Positions 22,825-33,994 of a stretch of 64,000 nucleotides of DNA are shown one piece after another; positions within the stretch are counted from its first letter, which is position 1, and each line of letters starts with the position of its first letter. A program made the translations under genes and the position numbers. The notes under the pieces were generated by a model. The model was given only the letters and a program-made list of their open reading frames with translations. It searched no databases and had not been told where the DNA came from. Source of the stretch: Halichoerus grypus (Eukaryota > Chordata > Mammalia > Carnivora > Phocidae); the NCBI RefSeq assembly GCF_964656455.1, contig NC_135716.1, forward strand, positions 111,198,389 through 111,262,388. The letters are read 5' to 3'.

Positions 22825-24795
22825 TATTTTGGTCTTGCTAATGGATTGCTTAACATGATTTATGAATATTTTGGTTAATATTTTAAAATACTGCTGACTG
22901 CTTTATTAAGGAATTTATATCTCTGAGGATTAATTAACCTAAAATAGATCCCATTAAATCAGATTAATATAAAAGTGGCCCATAGCTAGATCTATCAAAT
23001 AAATTTGAAAGTCATTATGTTATGTAGACTTCCCTCCCCAAAGGTGATAGAAATTAACCATACAAAATGATAGTATTGGGTTATAGATGTCTTATATAGC
23101 AAGTGTTTTTATTGAAGTGATTTTGAACTTAAAGAAAAGTGGAAAGAATTCTAATGTTATAAGATATTAAGATGAGTAATATGCTTTAGCATTTCAAACC
23201 GTGATTTGCCTTGTATCAAGCTCCTTTGTCTTTCTTAGCCTTATTTTTTTCATTTACTGGTGAGATGATAATGATGGTTGATAGGACAGTTCTTTCTTAC
23301 CTCCCTAGTAACAGTATTTTCAGTAATAAAAGAGGAATGCTTTAGCTTCCTCATAAAATGTTATGATATCCAAAAATGAATAAACTTTTGAATGGCTTTT
23401 AAAAAGCATATTATGGCCATCTACATTGTGTGCTTGCCTATTTTTTGAAGTCAGATTAGTGACATGGCCAATTTCTCCCTTCAACCTGTCTATTTCTCTT
23501 GGCATATGTTTATGACTACCTTGAAGAAATCAATGTATTTTTTCTTACTGAGAGCTGGTACTATATCCATTACATAAAGATTTCTCAAAATTGATAGACC
23601 AGTTATTTTTAAATTCTGTCATATTGAATATAGAAAATGTCATGTTGTATGATGATAAATGCTTTAACAAACTACAAAGTCGCAAAAAATTTCTTTTTCA
23701 TTTTCAATTTTAAAATGGCACATTTATGTTACCTAATGTGAAAAAGTTTCTTCTGATATTTTTGTAGAACTTCAAATAAGAAAACAGTTTACATTTTTAC
23801 TTGAGGCAAGGGCATAGACAGAATAACATAATGGAGATATAGATCGATGCTATCTGCATGTGCTAAAGAGAGCTGCACGGTCTTCCTGTATGTATAAACA
23901 CTTTCAAGAGGCAAGTAATAAATGTATGTCTAGGGACATGAAGGGATGCCCTTCATCTAAGTGGGTGGGTATAGCTTAGATTCTCACATCAGGCCGCCTC
24001 CATAGGGAAGTGGTACGGATTACAGCATCATCGGGAGGCTGCTTCACCTAGTCTAGGTGTAGGAGAGGTGAAAGTAAGGAGTAGCCCTAGCTCATGATTT
24101 AAGATTATGATTCTGTATGAGAAACTCTAACACTCATTAAGTATGCAGTCCTATAATATTGGCAAGTATGTTTTTACCTCTATTATAAAGAATGGCATTT
24201 AAGGTTAAATAATCTTCATGTTGAATAGTTCAAAAATAAACTTTGAAATTCCTTATAAATGAAGAATGATGGAACCACCCTCAGGTCAAGGTGTGATTTT
24301 TAACCCTGAGATGGACCTTTGACACAAACTGACAGTTACTTTTTAAATTTAGGGTTTTCCAAAGAAGAATGAGGGAAAGTGCTTATTTCTTCTTAGGTGC
24401 CATATCTGCAGCTTGGGAAGGCATCTGCTAAGTGATACTTTTCTGAACAGAGAGGTATCTGATTAGAGATTAGAAGCTAAGTACAGATCAATAGTCCAGT
24501 CAATCATGTTTCTTTTGCCAACCTAAACTTTATTAAAGCTTTACTAGCATCCATATTAAATAATCAATACTTGTCAGCATAACTTTTGAAAATAATATTC
24601 TCTAGAGGAAGATTTGAAGAAAAGCAGACACCTACACACAATCAAGAACCTTCTCACTGATCTTCATTTTTGACAAAATTGCTTAATCTCTCCCTGCTTC
24701 TTCCATTATGGCTTAAGTAGGAACACTCACTCTGACTTGTCTCATTTGAGACCAGTCTGCTCAGACTTCTGCCAAGTTTTCCATGTAGCCAGTTG
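22825..24795. other. Repeat-free unique sequence
   Basis: About 2 kb without a recognised repeat or exon. The section 22850-23000 is dense in taat/atta words (gaggattaattaacctaaaatag, aaatcagattaatataaaag) and could be conserved regulatory DNA. Confidence 0.5.
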
Positions 24796-24807
24796 TTAAA
24801 AAGCTGT

Positions 24808-26312
24808 CAAACAACAAACAATCCTAAAACTTGTGTGGAACCACAAAAGACCCCAAATAGCCAAAGCTATGACAAAGAAAAGCAAAGCTGGTGGCATCAC
24901 AATTCCAGACTTAAAGTTATATTACAAAGCGGTAGTGCTCAGAACAGTATGGTACTGGCACAAAAATAGACACATAGATCAATGGAACAGAATAGAAAAC
25001 CCAGAAATAAGCCCACAATTATAAGGTCACCTTAATCTTCAACAAAGTAAATCTTTAAAAAAATAAACTAAGGTGGCTCAGTGGGCTAAACTTCTGACTC
25101 TTGGTTTCGGTCATCATCTCATGGGTCGTGAGATTGAGCCTTGTGTCAGTCTCCCCATTCAGCAGGGAGTCTGCTTAAGATTCTCTCCCTCTGCCCCTGC
25201 CCCCACTTGCGTGTGCTTGCATGCATGCACTCTCTCTCTCTCTCAAATAAGTAAATCTTTAAAAAAATAAACTCTTGGGACTACATCAAAATAAAAAGCT
25301 TCTGCATGGCAAAGGAAACAATCAACAAAACTAAAAGGCAACCTGTGAAATGGGGAAGATATTTGCAAGTGACATATCTGATAAAGGGTTAGTATCCAAA
25401 GTATATAAAGAACTTATAAAACTCAACACCCAGAAAACAAATAATCGAATTTAAAAATGGACAGAAGACATGAACAGACATTTCTTCAAAGAAGGCATTC
25501 AGATGGCCAACAGACCCATGAAAAAATGTTCATTATCACTAATCAGGGAAATGCAGATCAAAACTACAAGGTGATATCACCTCACACCTGTCAGGATGGG
25601 TAAAATCAACAACACAAGAAACAACAGGTGTTGGTGAAGATGTGGAAAAAAGGAAGACTTTTGCACTTGGGGAATGCAAATTGGTGCAGCCACAGTGGAA
25701 AACAGTATGGAGGTTTCTCAAAAAGTTAAAAATTGAACTACCCTATGATCCAGCAATTTCCTTACTGGGTATTTACCCCCAAAATACATAAACAGTAATT
25801 CAAAGGGATACATGCTCTGCTATGTTTATAGCAGTATTATTTACAATATCCAAAATATGGAAGCAGCCCAAGTGTCCATGGATGATGAATGAATAAAGAA
25901 GATGTGCCGTACACACACACACACAAATGGAATATTATTCAGCTATAAAAAGAATGAAGTCTTGCCATTTGCAATGACATATATGGAGCTAGAGAGTATA
26001 ATGCTAAGCAAAATAAGTCAGAGAAAGACAAATACCGTATGATTTCACTGATATGTGGAATTTAAAAAACAAAACAAACAAGCAAAGGAGAAAAAAAAGA
26101 GAGTGAAACCAAGAAACAGACTTGTAACTATAGAGAACAAACTGATGGTTACCAGAGGGGGGCGCGATTGGGGGGATGGGTTAAATAGGTGATAGGGACT
26201 GAGGAGCGCACTTGTCTTGATGAGCACTGGATGATGTATGGAATTGTTGAATCACTGTATTATACACCTGAAACTAATATAACATTGTATGTTAACTGGA
26301 ATTAAAAATTTT
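24808..26312 (+). mobile_element. 5'-truncated carnivore L1, ORF2 C-terminal part and 3' end
   Basis: Sense L1. The peptide at 24833-25024 includes [20 protein letters not shown], a hallmark of L1 ORF2. Later the aagatatttgcaagtgacat, ggacagaagacatgaacag and cagccacagtggaaaacag segments follow, with the 3' end acctgaaactaatataacattg. The direct repeat ttaaaaagctgt is at 24796-24807 and 26313-26324. An older SINE interrupts at about 25070-25260. ORF2 is broken by stops after NPEI and by the SINE. Confidence 0.93.
25070..25260 (+). mobile_element. Can-SINE, head truncated or decayed
   Basis: Sense SINE starting at aaggtggctcagtgggctaaac; the usual ggggcgcctggg start is missing. It ends in aaataagtaaatctttaaaaaa and is flanked by aaaaataaact on both sides. 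Confidence 0.85.
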
Positions 26313-26413
26313 TTAAAAAGCTGTTAAACATTTGTATTGTAGGTCTACTGGTGGCATGGGTTGTCTATCTTACCTATTTTTCACTTAACAGCCCAGTCCC
26401 TCTATGAGTCTTT

Positions 26414-26596
26414 TTTTTTTTTTAAGACTTTATTTATTTACTTGAGAGAGAGAATGAGAGAGAGGGTACAGAGGGAGAGGGAGAAGCAGACTCGTACTGA
26501 GCAGGGAGCCCTACGCTGGGCTCGATCCCTGGACCCCGAGATCATGACCTGAGCAAAAGGCAAATGCTCAAGAGACAGAGCCACCTGGGCGCCGCC
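26414..26596 (-). mobile_element. Can-SINE
   Basis: Antisense SINE with diverged head (gccacctgggcgccg). The perfect 16-bp direct repeat ccctctatgagtcttt is at 26398-26413 and 26597-26612. Confidence 0.93.
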
Positions 26597-26754
26597 CCCT
26601 CTATGAGTCTTTATTTAAAAAGGGGGGGTTTGGGGGCAGAGGGTTAGGAGGATGTTCTGTTCATATATAGCCTTCTAAAGTGATTAAGCAAAAGCCAAAG
26701 AAGATTATCATCACCCCATGTTGTAAAGCCCCCAGGGATGACATAACAATGAGG

Positions 26755-26960
26755 CAGGGATAAAATGGTGGTTAAGGACGTCAGCTTGGGAGCCAGACAC
26801 ACCAGGATTTAGGTCCTGGCTCGACCACATTTGTGCTGTTTACTTTTAGACAACATACTTAGCCTACATTTCCTTAGCTGAAAATCATGAAGATGATAAA
26901 ATTATTTCATGGAGTTAGAAGAATGAAATGGAATAATATATGTAGTGCACCTTGCTCTTA
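26755..26960 (+). mobile_element. MIR SINE
   Basis: Sense MIR: tggtggttaaggacgtcagc, ttgggagccagacacaccag, ggtcctggctcgaccac, cctacatttccttagctgaaaatc, with the conserved core between. Mammalian-wide, so old. Confidence 0.85.
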
Positions 26961-27022
26961 TAGCTCATAAAAGAACAATGATAAGAAGGGATAAGAAAAT
27001 TATTGTTTTTCTAACACCTTTT

Positions 27023-27225
27023 TTTTTATATAAGATTTTATTTATTTATTTGATAGAGAGAGAGAGAGAGAGCACACAAGCAGGGGGAGTGGCAGGCAGA
27101 GGCAGAGGGAGATGCAGACTCCCCACAGAGCAAGGGGAGTCCGATGCGGGACTCGATCCCAGGACCCCAGGATCATGACCCGAGCCGAAGGCAGTCGCTC
27201 AACCAACTGAGCCACCCAGGTGCCC
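27023..27225 (-). mobile_element. Can-SINE
   Basis: Antisense SINE with a longer GA-rich body and ccacccaggtgccc head. Imperfect flanks aacacctt (left) and aacgcctt (right). Confidence 0.92.
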
Positions 27226-27228
27226 TTT

Positions 27229-27454
27229 AACGCCTTTCTAAGAGAAAGAGCAAATTCCCTACCCTAGACTGTTACTAGATCTCTAATTTTTTGAAGCTGT
27301 GAATTTGCTAAAGGTTAATCTGCAATTGGGTTAAAATCAGTTTGGCTACTAACCCTTACAGTTTATTTTGGCATTTATTCAGAAGGGGCTGATTTTTTAT
27401 GTGAAAGGTCAGAACCTTAACACAAAATAACAAGAAAAAGTACTGCTTCTTAAC
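27229..27454. other. Unique sequence
   Basis: Nothing recognised before the old L1 3' end. Confidence 0.35.
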
Positions 27455-27518
27455 TTTTTACTGAAGTTTAAATGAATACGGAAAAATGCATATTTGATCA
27501 AGAAATAGGACCTTGAGG

Positions 27519-27705
27519 GTGCCTGCGTGGCTCAGATGGTTAAGTGTCTGCCTTCCACTCAGATCATGATCTCCAGTCCTGGGATTGGGCACCCAGCTCA
27601 GCAGGGAGTCTGCTTCTCCCTCTCCCTCTGCCTCTCCCCCTGCTTGTACTCTCTCTTTCTCTCAAATAAATAAATAAATCTTTTTTAAAAAGTTAAAAAA
27701 AAAAA
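27519..27705 (+). mobile_element. Can-SINE (younger of an adjacent pair)
   Basis: Sense SINE. The 18-bp direct repeat agaaataggaccttgagg at 27501-27518 and 27706-27723 includes the first bases of the SINE that follows, so this copy inserted at the head of the older one. Confidence 0.95.
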
Positions 27706-27720
27706 AGAAATAGGACCTTG

Positions 27721-27896
27721 AGGGGTGCTTGGGTGGCTTAGTTGGTTAAGCATCTGACTCTTGAGTACAGCTCAGGTCATGATCTCAGTGTTGTGAGATT
27801 GAGCCCCCTGTCGGGTTCCGTGCTGGGCATGGAGCCTGCTTGAGATTCTCTCTCTCCCTCTCCTTCTGCTGCTCCCCCCTTAAAAAAAAAAAAAAA
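27721..27896 (+). mobile_element. Can-SINE (older of an adjacent pair)
   Basis: Sense SINE of the catctgactcttgagtacagctcag subtype with a poly-A tail. Its own flanks are ataggaccttg (27710-27720) and atagaccttg (27897-27906). Confidence 0.92.
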
Positions 27897-28144
27897 ATAG
27901 ACCTTGTCAGCACTCTAGAAGCCCCCTGTATGTTCTCTTTTTGTCACCCCCACCCCCTGCAATGGTTACCACTATCCTGGCTTCTCATGGAAGAGATTAG
28001 TTTTGTCTGTTACTGTTTTGGTTTGTATTTATGGACTCATGCCTTTTGGGTCTAACCTCTTTTGCTTAGCATTATATTTGTGAGACTCATCCTTATTGTC
28101 ACATGTAATTATACCTATTCACTCTCATTGCTGTGTAGTATTTT

Positions 28145-28343
28145 TTTTTTTTTAAGATTTTTTATTTGTTTATTTGACAGAGAGAGACATAGCAAGAGAG
28201 GGAACACAAGCAGGGGGAGTGGGAGAGGGAGAAGCAGGCTTCCCGCTGAGCAGGGAGCCCCATGCGGGGCTCGATCCCAGGACCCTGGGATCATGACCTG
28301 AGCCGAAGGCAGATGCTTAACGACTGAGCCACCCAGGCGCCCC
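28145..28343 (-). mobile_element. Can-SINE (young)
   Basis: Antisense SINE. Perfect 16-bp direct repeat tgctgtgtagtatttt at 28129-28144 and 28344-28359. Confidence 0.97.
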
Positions 28344-29440
28344 TGCTGTGTAGTATTTTATGTGTGATCATACTCCAACTTATTTATCCATTCTACTGTT
28401 AATGGATGCTTGGTTTGCATCCAGTTTTTAGCTTTTACAAATACTGAAGCTGTGGACATTTTAGTACTTGTCTTTTGGTGAATATTTATAAGCATTTCTG
28501 TTGGAGTGGAATCGCTGGGTCATAGATTAGCCTACATTCAGTTTTAACAAATAATTAAAATCAGTTTTTGAAAAAGATTATATCAGTTTATACTACCAAC
28601 AGTGTATGAGTATTCCATACCTTGTTCCATATCCTCACCAATACTTGGTATACATCTTCATTTTAGATATTCTGATGTGTGTAGAATAATATCACATTGT
28701 GGTTTTAATTTGCATTTGCCTGATGACTAATGAAGCTGGACATCTTTTCAGTTTTATTTGCCATTTGGATAGCCTCTTTTGGAAAGTCATACAAGTTCAA
28801 GTCTTTTGTTCACATTTCTCTTGCGTGGTCTATATTTTTCTTATTGATTCACAGAAATTCTCTATGTAAAATCTATATGAGTCATCTTCAGGTATATTAT
28901 TGTTATATCTTCTTCCTTTTTGTGGGTTGTCATTTTGCTGGTGTCTCTTGATGGTGTCTCTTGATGAACATAAATTCTTAATGTAATCAAATTTATCAAT
29001 TTTTTCTGTGATTGAAGTTTTTAGGTCCTATTTAAGAGGATACAAATACTTCATTTACTCTGAAGTCACAAAGATATGTTTTTCTCTGAGCTTTATTGTC
29101 TTATCTTTCACACTTAGAATTGTAGTCCATTTGGGATCGATCTTTGTAAATGGTGTAATGAGAGGTTAAGACATTTTTCCCCCCAACTGGATAGTCAGAT
29201 GACCTTTGCTGAGATTTTTCAAAAAGCAGCGTCATTCACTGCTAGGGTGAGTTCCAATCCTAGCCCCAAAAGAGACTGAAGGAGCATTTTAAGACCTATT
29301 TTTCTTTCCTTGTTTAGTTAATCAAGTATGGATCGATGTGTTTATTCTTTGCTCTGTTATTTCAATGTTATAAGATAATAAGGATTAGATAAAGGTCTTA
29401 TCGTCAAGTTACCTGGAATTGTATTTTAAATGATGGAATA

Positions 29441-29651
29441 GGGGCGCCTGGGTGGCTCAGTTGGTAAAGCATCTGACTCTTGATTTCGGCTCAGGGTCCT
29501 GAGATTGAGCCCCTCATCAGTCTCCACTCTCTGCGGGGAGTCTGCTTCTCTTTCCCTCTCCCTCTCTCTCTGTCCTCCCCCTGCCTGCACACACACACAC
29601 ACACACAGTCTCTCTCTCTCTCTCTCTCTAAGATAAATAAGTAAATCAATC
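29441..29651 (+). mobile_element. Can-SINE with (CA)n(TC)n tail
   Basis: Sense SINE with a (ca)n run (29588-29607) and (tc)n run before the A-rich tail. Perfect 16-bp direct repeat tttaaatgatggaata at 29425-29440 and 29652-29667. Confidence 0.95.
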
Positions 29652-29699
29652 TTTAAATGATGGAATAAATAAATTCCTAAATATAATGATCCCAATCCA

Positions 29700-29825
29700 A
29701 TCTGCTTGTTTTATAGATAAGGAGGAAACAAGGCCCAAGTCACACACCTAGTCATTGGGAGAGCTAAGATTTAATTCCTAGTCTTATGATCCTGATTCCA
29801 GTGACCCAGCACTTTTAAATATATT
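29700..29825 (-). mobile_element. MIR SINE fragment
   Basis: Antisense MIR: ttgttttatagataaggagg, aggcccaagtcacacaccta, ttaattcctagtcttatgat. Diverged but collinear with the family. Confidence 0.65.
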
Positions 29826-30129
29826 GGGCCATAATTTTTAAAGAATCTTTCTAAGTTTAAAGATACAGGATTTCTTAGATGTGTTTTAATAGTTTGGAAT
29901 CCAGTTCTAGCCTCATTTTACTTTGGTGACTCTGGGACTTAAAATACACAGTCCTTTTAAAAACTATTATGTACAGGGTCACAAAATAAAAGTATATTGC
30001 CATTTCTAGTAAAATGCTGAATGAGGAAGAGCCTATAATATTCAAGTTTTAGATTAAATAAAAAGTTTAAGATACAAGCAACACGCTCTTTTAAATATTT
30101 AGAAAGACAGTACTGCTTAATAGAAAGGT
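29826..30129. other. Unique sequence
   Basis: AT-rich, nothing recognised. Confidence 0.35.
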
Positions 30130-30325
30130 GGAAAGATTATTGAACTGGGAGTCTCAAACGGAGTCTCAAACCTCCAAAACGGAGGTTTTGTACTGTCCCC
30201 AACTGACTGTGTGACTGTGGGCAAATGACCTACCTTCTCTGGGTGCTGGTTTGCTTGTCTGTACACTAAGGAGTGAGGGCTAGAATTGTAACTGTCTCTC
30301 CAGTAAATAACTCTCATTATTGCAG
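30130..30325 (+). mobile_element. MIR SINE with a small internal rearrangement
   Basis: Sense MIR: gattattgaactgggagtc, ctgactgtgtgactgtgggc, aaatgacctaccttctctgg. Inside it the 12-mer ggagtctcaaac is tandemly doubled (30148-30159, 30160-30171), followed by a hairpin aaacctcc / ggaggttt (30168-30175, 30181-30188). Confidence 0.7.
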
Positions 30326-31189
30326 AATGTGAGAAATTAAGCAGAGCAAGTTTGTTGTCAGAAGTCTTTAGACATGAAAATGATCTGTGCCTAATATTCT
30401 TTATCTTGACACTAGTAAGTAACCACAGACCAGCCAGCCAGCAATCAATCTCCATCTGTAGGGCAGCCACTGTTGTCCATGTATAGAAGTCTGGAGAAGG
30501 GCCAGATTTTATTTTTGCCAGAAACACTCTTGGCAAATCGGTATCCCTAGAGATGTCTGTTTAATTTTGTGGTGCAGTGCATGGTTTAGTGAAAAAGAAA
30601 AGGAATGCTGAGCTATTTCATTCTAAATATTCTCAGAGACAGCTTATGTTCTTTGTTTCCACACTATCTATCTTTCAAGATGTTTTGAGGGTAGAGGTGA
30701 GCCAAAATGAAATGGAAAGAGGAAGGCAAGAAACCTTCCACAGTGTATGCTGATTCTGGAAATGAATTTGAACTGTATGAGCAATGTGTGTGATGACATA
30801 TATTGAAAACTTCTGATATATGTATGTAATGTTAAATATCTTGCAGATTTGTCATTTGACTTTCTTGTGCTAATTTTTTATTTTGAACTAGTCTCCTAGC
30901 TTTAAATTGTTTAAAAAAAAACTTTCCCTTTTATTTGTGGCATTTCCCATGGATATTTCAAAACTATCCCATTATCTTGCCTTCTGGAAATAAAGATAAA
31001 AGTATTTGAATTTGAACAAATTTTCTACTGGTTTTTATTCATTTGTAAAGATCCCAGTTAACAACTGGATTTAAAATTAACTTGTTTGAGAAAGTTTGTA
31101 ACCAAAAGATAAATGCCGAAAATTAAATATCAATTTCTTAAAGATTTATTTATTTATTCTATAGGAATAAATCTAGTTGAAGTTGCATT
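30326..31189. other. Unique sequence, no gene seen
   Basis: The open minus-strand frame covering 30117-30536 lies partly on the MIR and has no recognisable domain. The rest is AT-rich unique DNA. Confidence 0.45.
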
Positions 31190-31191
31190 TA

Positions 31192-31652
31192 CAGATTTTC
31201 CTCGACTTAATGACAGGGTTACATCCTGATCAACCCGTAGTAAGTCAACAATGCATTTACTACACCTAGCCTCATAGCTTAGCCTAGCCTACCTGAAAGG
31301 TGCTGAATCCACTTACATTAGCCTACAGTTGGGCAAAATCATCTGACACAAAGCCTATTTTATGATCAGGTGTTGAATATCTCATGTAATTTATGGAATA
31401 CTGTACTGAAAGTGAAAAACAGATTGGTCATATGGGTACAGCACTTGTCAGTATATCAGTTGTTTACCCTCATATTTGGGTGGCTGACTGGGAGCTGGGG
31501 CTGCCACTGCCCAGCGTCACAAGAGAGGATAGTACTGAATACTGCTAGCCTGGGAAAAGATCGACGTTCACAATTCGAAGTGCAGTTTCTACTGAATGTA
31601 TGTCATTTTTGCACCATTGTAAGGTTGCATCATTGACACTGGGGATCATCTG
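31192..31652 (+). mobile_element. Non-autonomous Tigger-type (Tc1/mariner) DNA transposon
   Basis: Begins cagattttcctcgacttaatga and ends with tcattgacactggggatcatctg, an imperfect terminal inverted repeat. It is bounded by TA at 31190-31191 and 31653-31654, the target duplication typical of Tc1/mariner elements. Interior words tagcttagcctagcctacct and gtgttgaatatctcatgtaa match a known mammalian Tigger-derived family as I recall it. Central bases about 31470-31560 look inserted or diverged. No transposase. Confidence 0.8.
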
Positions 31653-31689
31653 TAGTTAAAATGTCATTGTATGTCACCAATGATCTCCA

Positions 31690-32110
31690 TCCTTCATTTT
31701 CTTAACTTTTTTCAGTCTTTCAGATAGCTTTAACATCCTTTTCTCCTAACTTCCATATCCACTTATTAACAAATCCTAATCATTTTATTTTCATAATGTC
31801 TCTCGGATTTCACTGTTCACCTTACTGCATTTGGCCTGTCCTAATCGAGGCCAGGCCTAGACTACTGCAACAGCATCCCAAGTAGGCTCCCTGTCCTCGG
31901 TATTCCCTCTCACAGAGTAAGCTCAAATCCAGATCAGTCTTTAAACATCACTTTTACTAGGCTCTGCATCTGTTCAGAAATCTTAAGGCTTCTTAATTCA
32001 GTTCTCACTACTGGCAGACATTTAGAGCCCTCTATATGGAATACTTTCTCTTCCAACTGAATTAGTTCAGCAAATAATGTTTGGAGCATCTATGTGGGAG
32101 ACACTGTGCA
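31690..32110 (+). mobile_element. L2 LINE fragment
   Basis: Sense L2-like decayed ORF2 end: ggcctagactactgcaacagc, tcccaagtaggctccctgtc, ctcaaatccagatcagtct. Low identity. Confidence 0.6.
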
Positions 32111-32189
32111 AAGGTAAAAATAAATAAAATCTAGCTTTTTGCAGATGTATAATATTAGCATTGATGTTAACATCTCCAGGATTTTTTTT

Positions 32190-32400
32190 TCCATTTAGAA
32201 ACTAGTTCTACTTCATTCCATTCTACTTAAACTGTTCTTGGCTAAGGTAATCAGTGATCTCCTTATTGCCAGAGTCATCAGGCAGTTTTCCATTGTAATT
32301 GTTTACTTTTTTATGCCACTGGGTACTGTTGACCAGGCCTGCTTTCTTGACACCTTTTCCTTCCTCAGTTTCTAAGTGTTGAAACTATTCACATTTTCTA
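32190..32400 (+). mobile_element. Second L2 LINE fragment
   Basis: Sense L2-like: aactgttcttggctaaggta, atcagtgatctccttattgcc, tactgttgaccaggcctgc. In the L2 consensus this part precedes the part found at 31690, so the two are separate insertions or are rearranged. Confidence 0.55.
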
Positions 32401-32421
32401 TTTCTCCTTGGAACTTTTTTT

Positions 32422-32530
32422 TAATTAAAAAAAAACATTTTTTAAAATAATCTCTATACCCAAGGTGCGGCTTGAACTCACAGCCCCGAGATCAAGAGTC
32501 ACATTTTACTGGCTGAGCCAGCCAGGTTCC
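32422..32530 (-). mobile_element. Short Can-SINE (older type)
   Basis: Antisense short SINE: aataatctctatacccaagg, gcttgaactcacagccccg, gagccagccaggttccc. Flanked by ggaacttttttt on both sides. Confidence 0.85.
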
Positions 32531-32725
32531 CGGAACTTTTTTTTTTTTTAAGGAAAAAAGTTTCATTTTGTTAGTCTTTATTTTAGGTTGTTCTCTATTT
32601 TATTAGTTTCCCTATTCTTCCTTTCCTTCTACCTCCTTGGTGTTTTTTTTTCTGTTTTTTTTTTTCTGTTTCTAACTTCTTGAGGTGTATGTTTAACTAT
32701 TTAATTTTTTAAAAAATAGACTTTA

Positions 32726-32889
32726 GGGGGACCTGAGTGGCTAAGTCGGTTGAGCATTCAACCCTTGATTTCAGCTCAGATCATGATCTCGGGGTTATGA
32801 GATCAGGCCCCTAGTTGGACTCTGTGCTGGGTGTGGAGCTTGCTTAAGATTCTCTCTCTCTCTCCTTCTCTCCCTGCCCCTCCCTCTCC
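32726..32889 (+). mobile_element. Can-SINE (older subtype)
   Basis: Sense SINE, diverged (gggggacctgagtggctaag head). The direct repeat aaaatagacttta is at 32713-32725 and 32890-32902. Confidence 0.9.
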
Positions 32890-33905
32890 AAAATAGACTT
32901 TATTTTTATAGCATTTTGGATCCATAGCAGAATTGATCAGGAAGTAGAGTTCCCATGTACCCCACACACATACAGCCTCCCGCACTACTAAGATCCCCCA
33001 CAAGTGGTGCATTTGTTAAATTGATGAACCTACATTGATACTTCATTATCACCCAAGTCTGTAGTTCACGTTAGAGTTCATTCTTGGTGTTGTATATTGC
33101 ACGGGTTTGGACAAATACATAATGATATGTATCCACCATTACGATAGCATATAGAATAGTTATACTGCCCTGAAATCCCCTGTGCTCCACCCATTCTTAT
33201 CTCCTACCTCCAACCCTTGGTTACCCCTGTTCTTTTTATTGTCTCTATATTTTGCCTTTTTCCAGAATGTCATATACTTGAAATCAATCAGATTGGCTCC
33301 TTTCGCTTAATGATAAGCATTTAAGGTCCCTTCATGGCTTTTCATGGCTTGATGGCTCATCTCTTTTTAAGACTGAATAATATCCATTATCTGACTGTAC
33401 CACAGTTTATTTATCCACTCCTGTAATGAAGGATATCTTGGTTACTTCCAAATTTTGGCAGCTGTGAGTAAAGCTGCTCTAAACATAGTATGCAGGTTTT
33501 TGTGTAGACATAAGTTTTCAGTTAATTTGGGTAAATACCAAGGAGCATGACTGGTAGATTGAATGGTAAGAGTATGTTTCATTTTGTAAGAAACTGCTGA
33601 ACCATTTTTCAAAGTGAGTGTACCATTTAGCATTCCCATCAGCAATATGAAAGTTCCTATTGATCCATATCCTCGCCAGTTTTTGGTATTGTTAGTGTTT
33701 TGAATTTTAGCCAGTCTAATAAATGCATAGTGGTATCTCGTTGTTCTAATTTGCAATTCCCAAATGTCATATGATGTGGAACATCTTTTCATATGTTTAT
33801 TTGCCATTTGTATATCTTCTTTGGTGAGGTGTCTTCCGATCTTTTGGCTCTGTAATTTTCAAACTTCTTTTCTGACCTGTGCATTTAAGGCTATGGATTC
33901 CCTGT
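32890..33905 (-). mobile_element. Old L1 (L1M-type) 3' region
   Basis: Antisense L1: agcagaattgatcaggaag, ttcccatgtaccccacac, tacctccaacccttggttac, cattcccatcagcaatatg, ctaatttgcaattcccaaatg. Minus-strand peptide MANKHMKRCSTS (about 33807) is L1 ORF2 C-terminal type. Confidence 0.85.
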
Positions 33906-33994
33906 TAGTGCTTTAGTTGCTTATTTATATGACTTGAACCCTTTGAATTTTGTTGAGACAAAATTTATACCTCTGCACTAAAAAAAAAAAGTTC

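Larger units (their letters stand above)
27455..29245 (-). mobile_element. Old L1 (L1M-type) with three SINE insertions
   Basis: Antisense L1 3' UTR and ORF2 end: tttactgaagtttaaatgaatacgg, cactctagaagccccctgta, ggttaccactatcctggc, gtggaatcgctgggtcatag, ttttaatttgcatttgcctg, gtttttaggtcctattta. SINEs at 27519-27705, 27721-27896 and 28145-28343 interrupt it. Reading across them restores the L1. Confidence 0.85.

Noticed and set aside
30117..30536. 139-codon minus-strand open frame
   Set aside because: It overlaps an antisense MIR with a private duplication, has no recognisable domain or coding-like composition, and starts within repeat-adjacent DNA.
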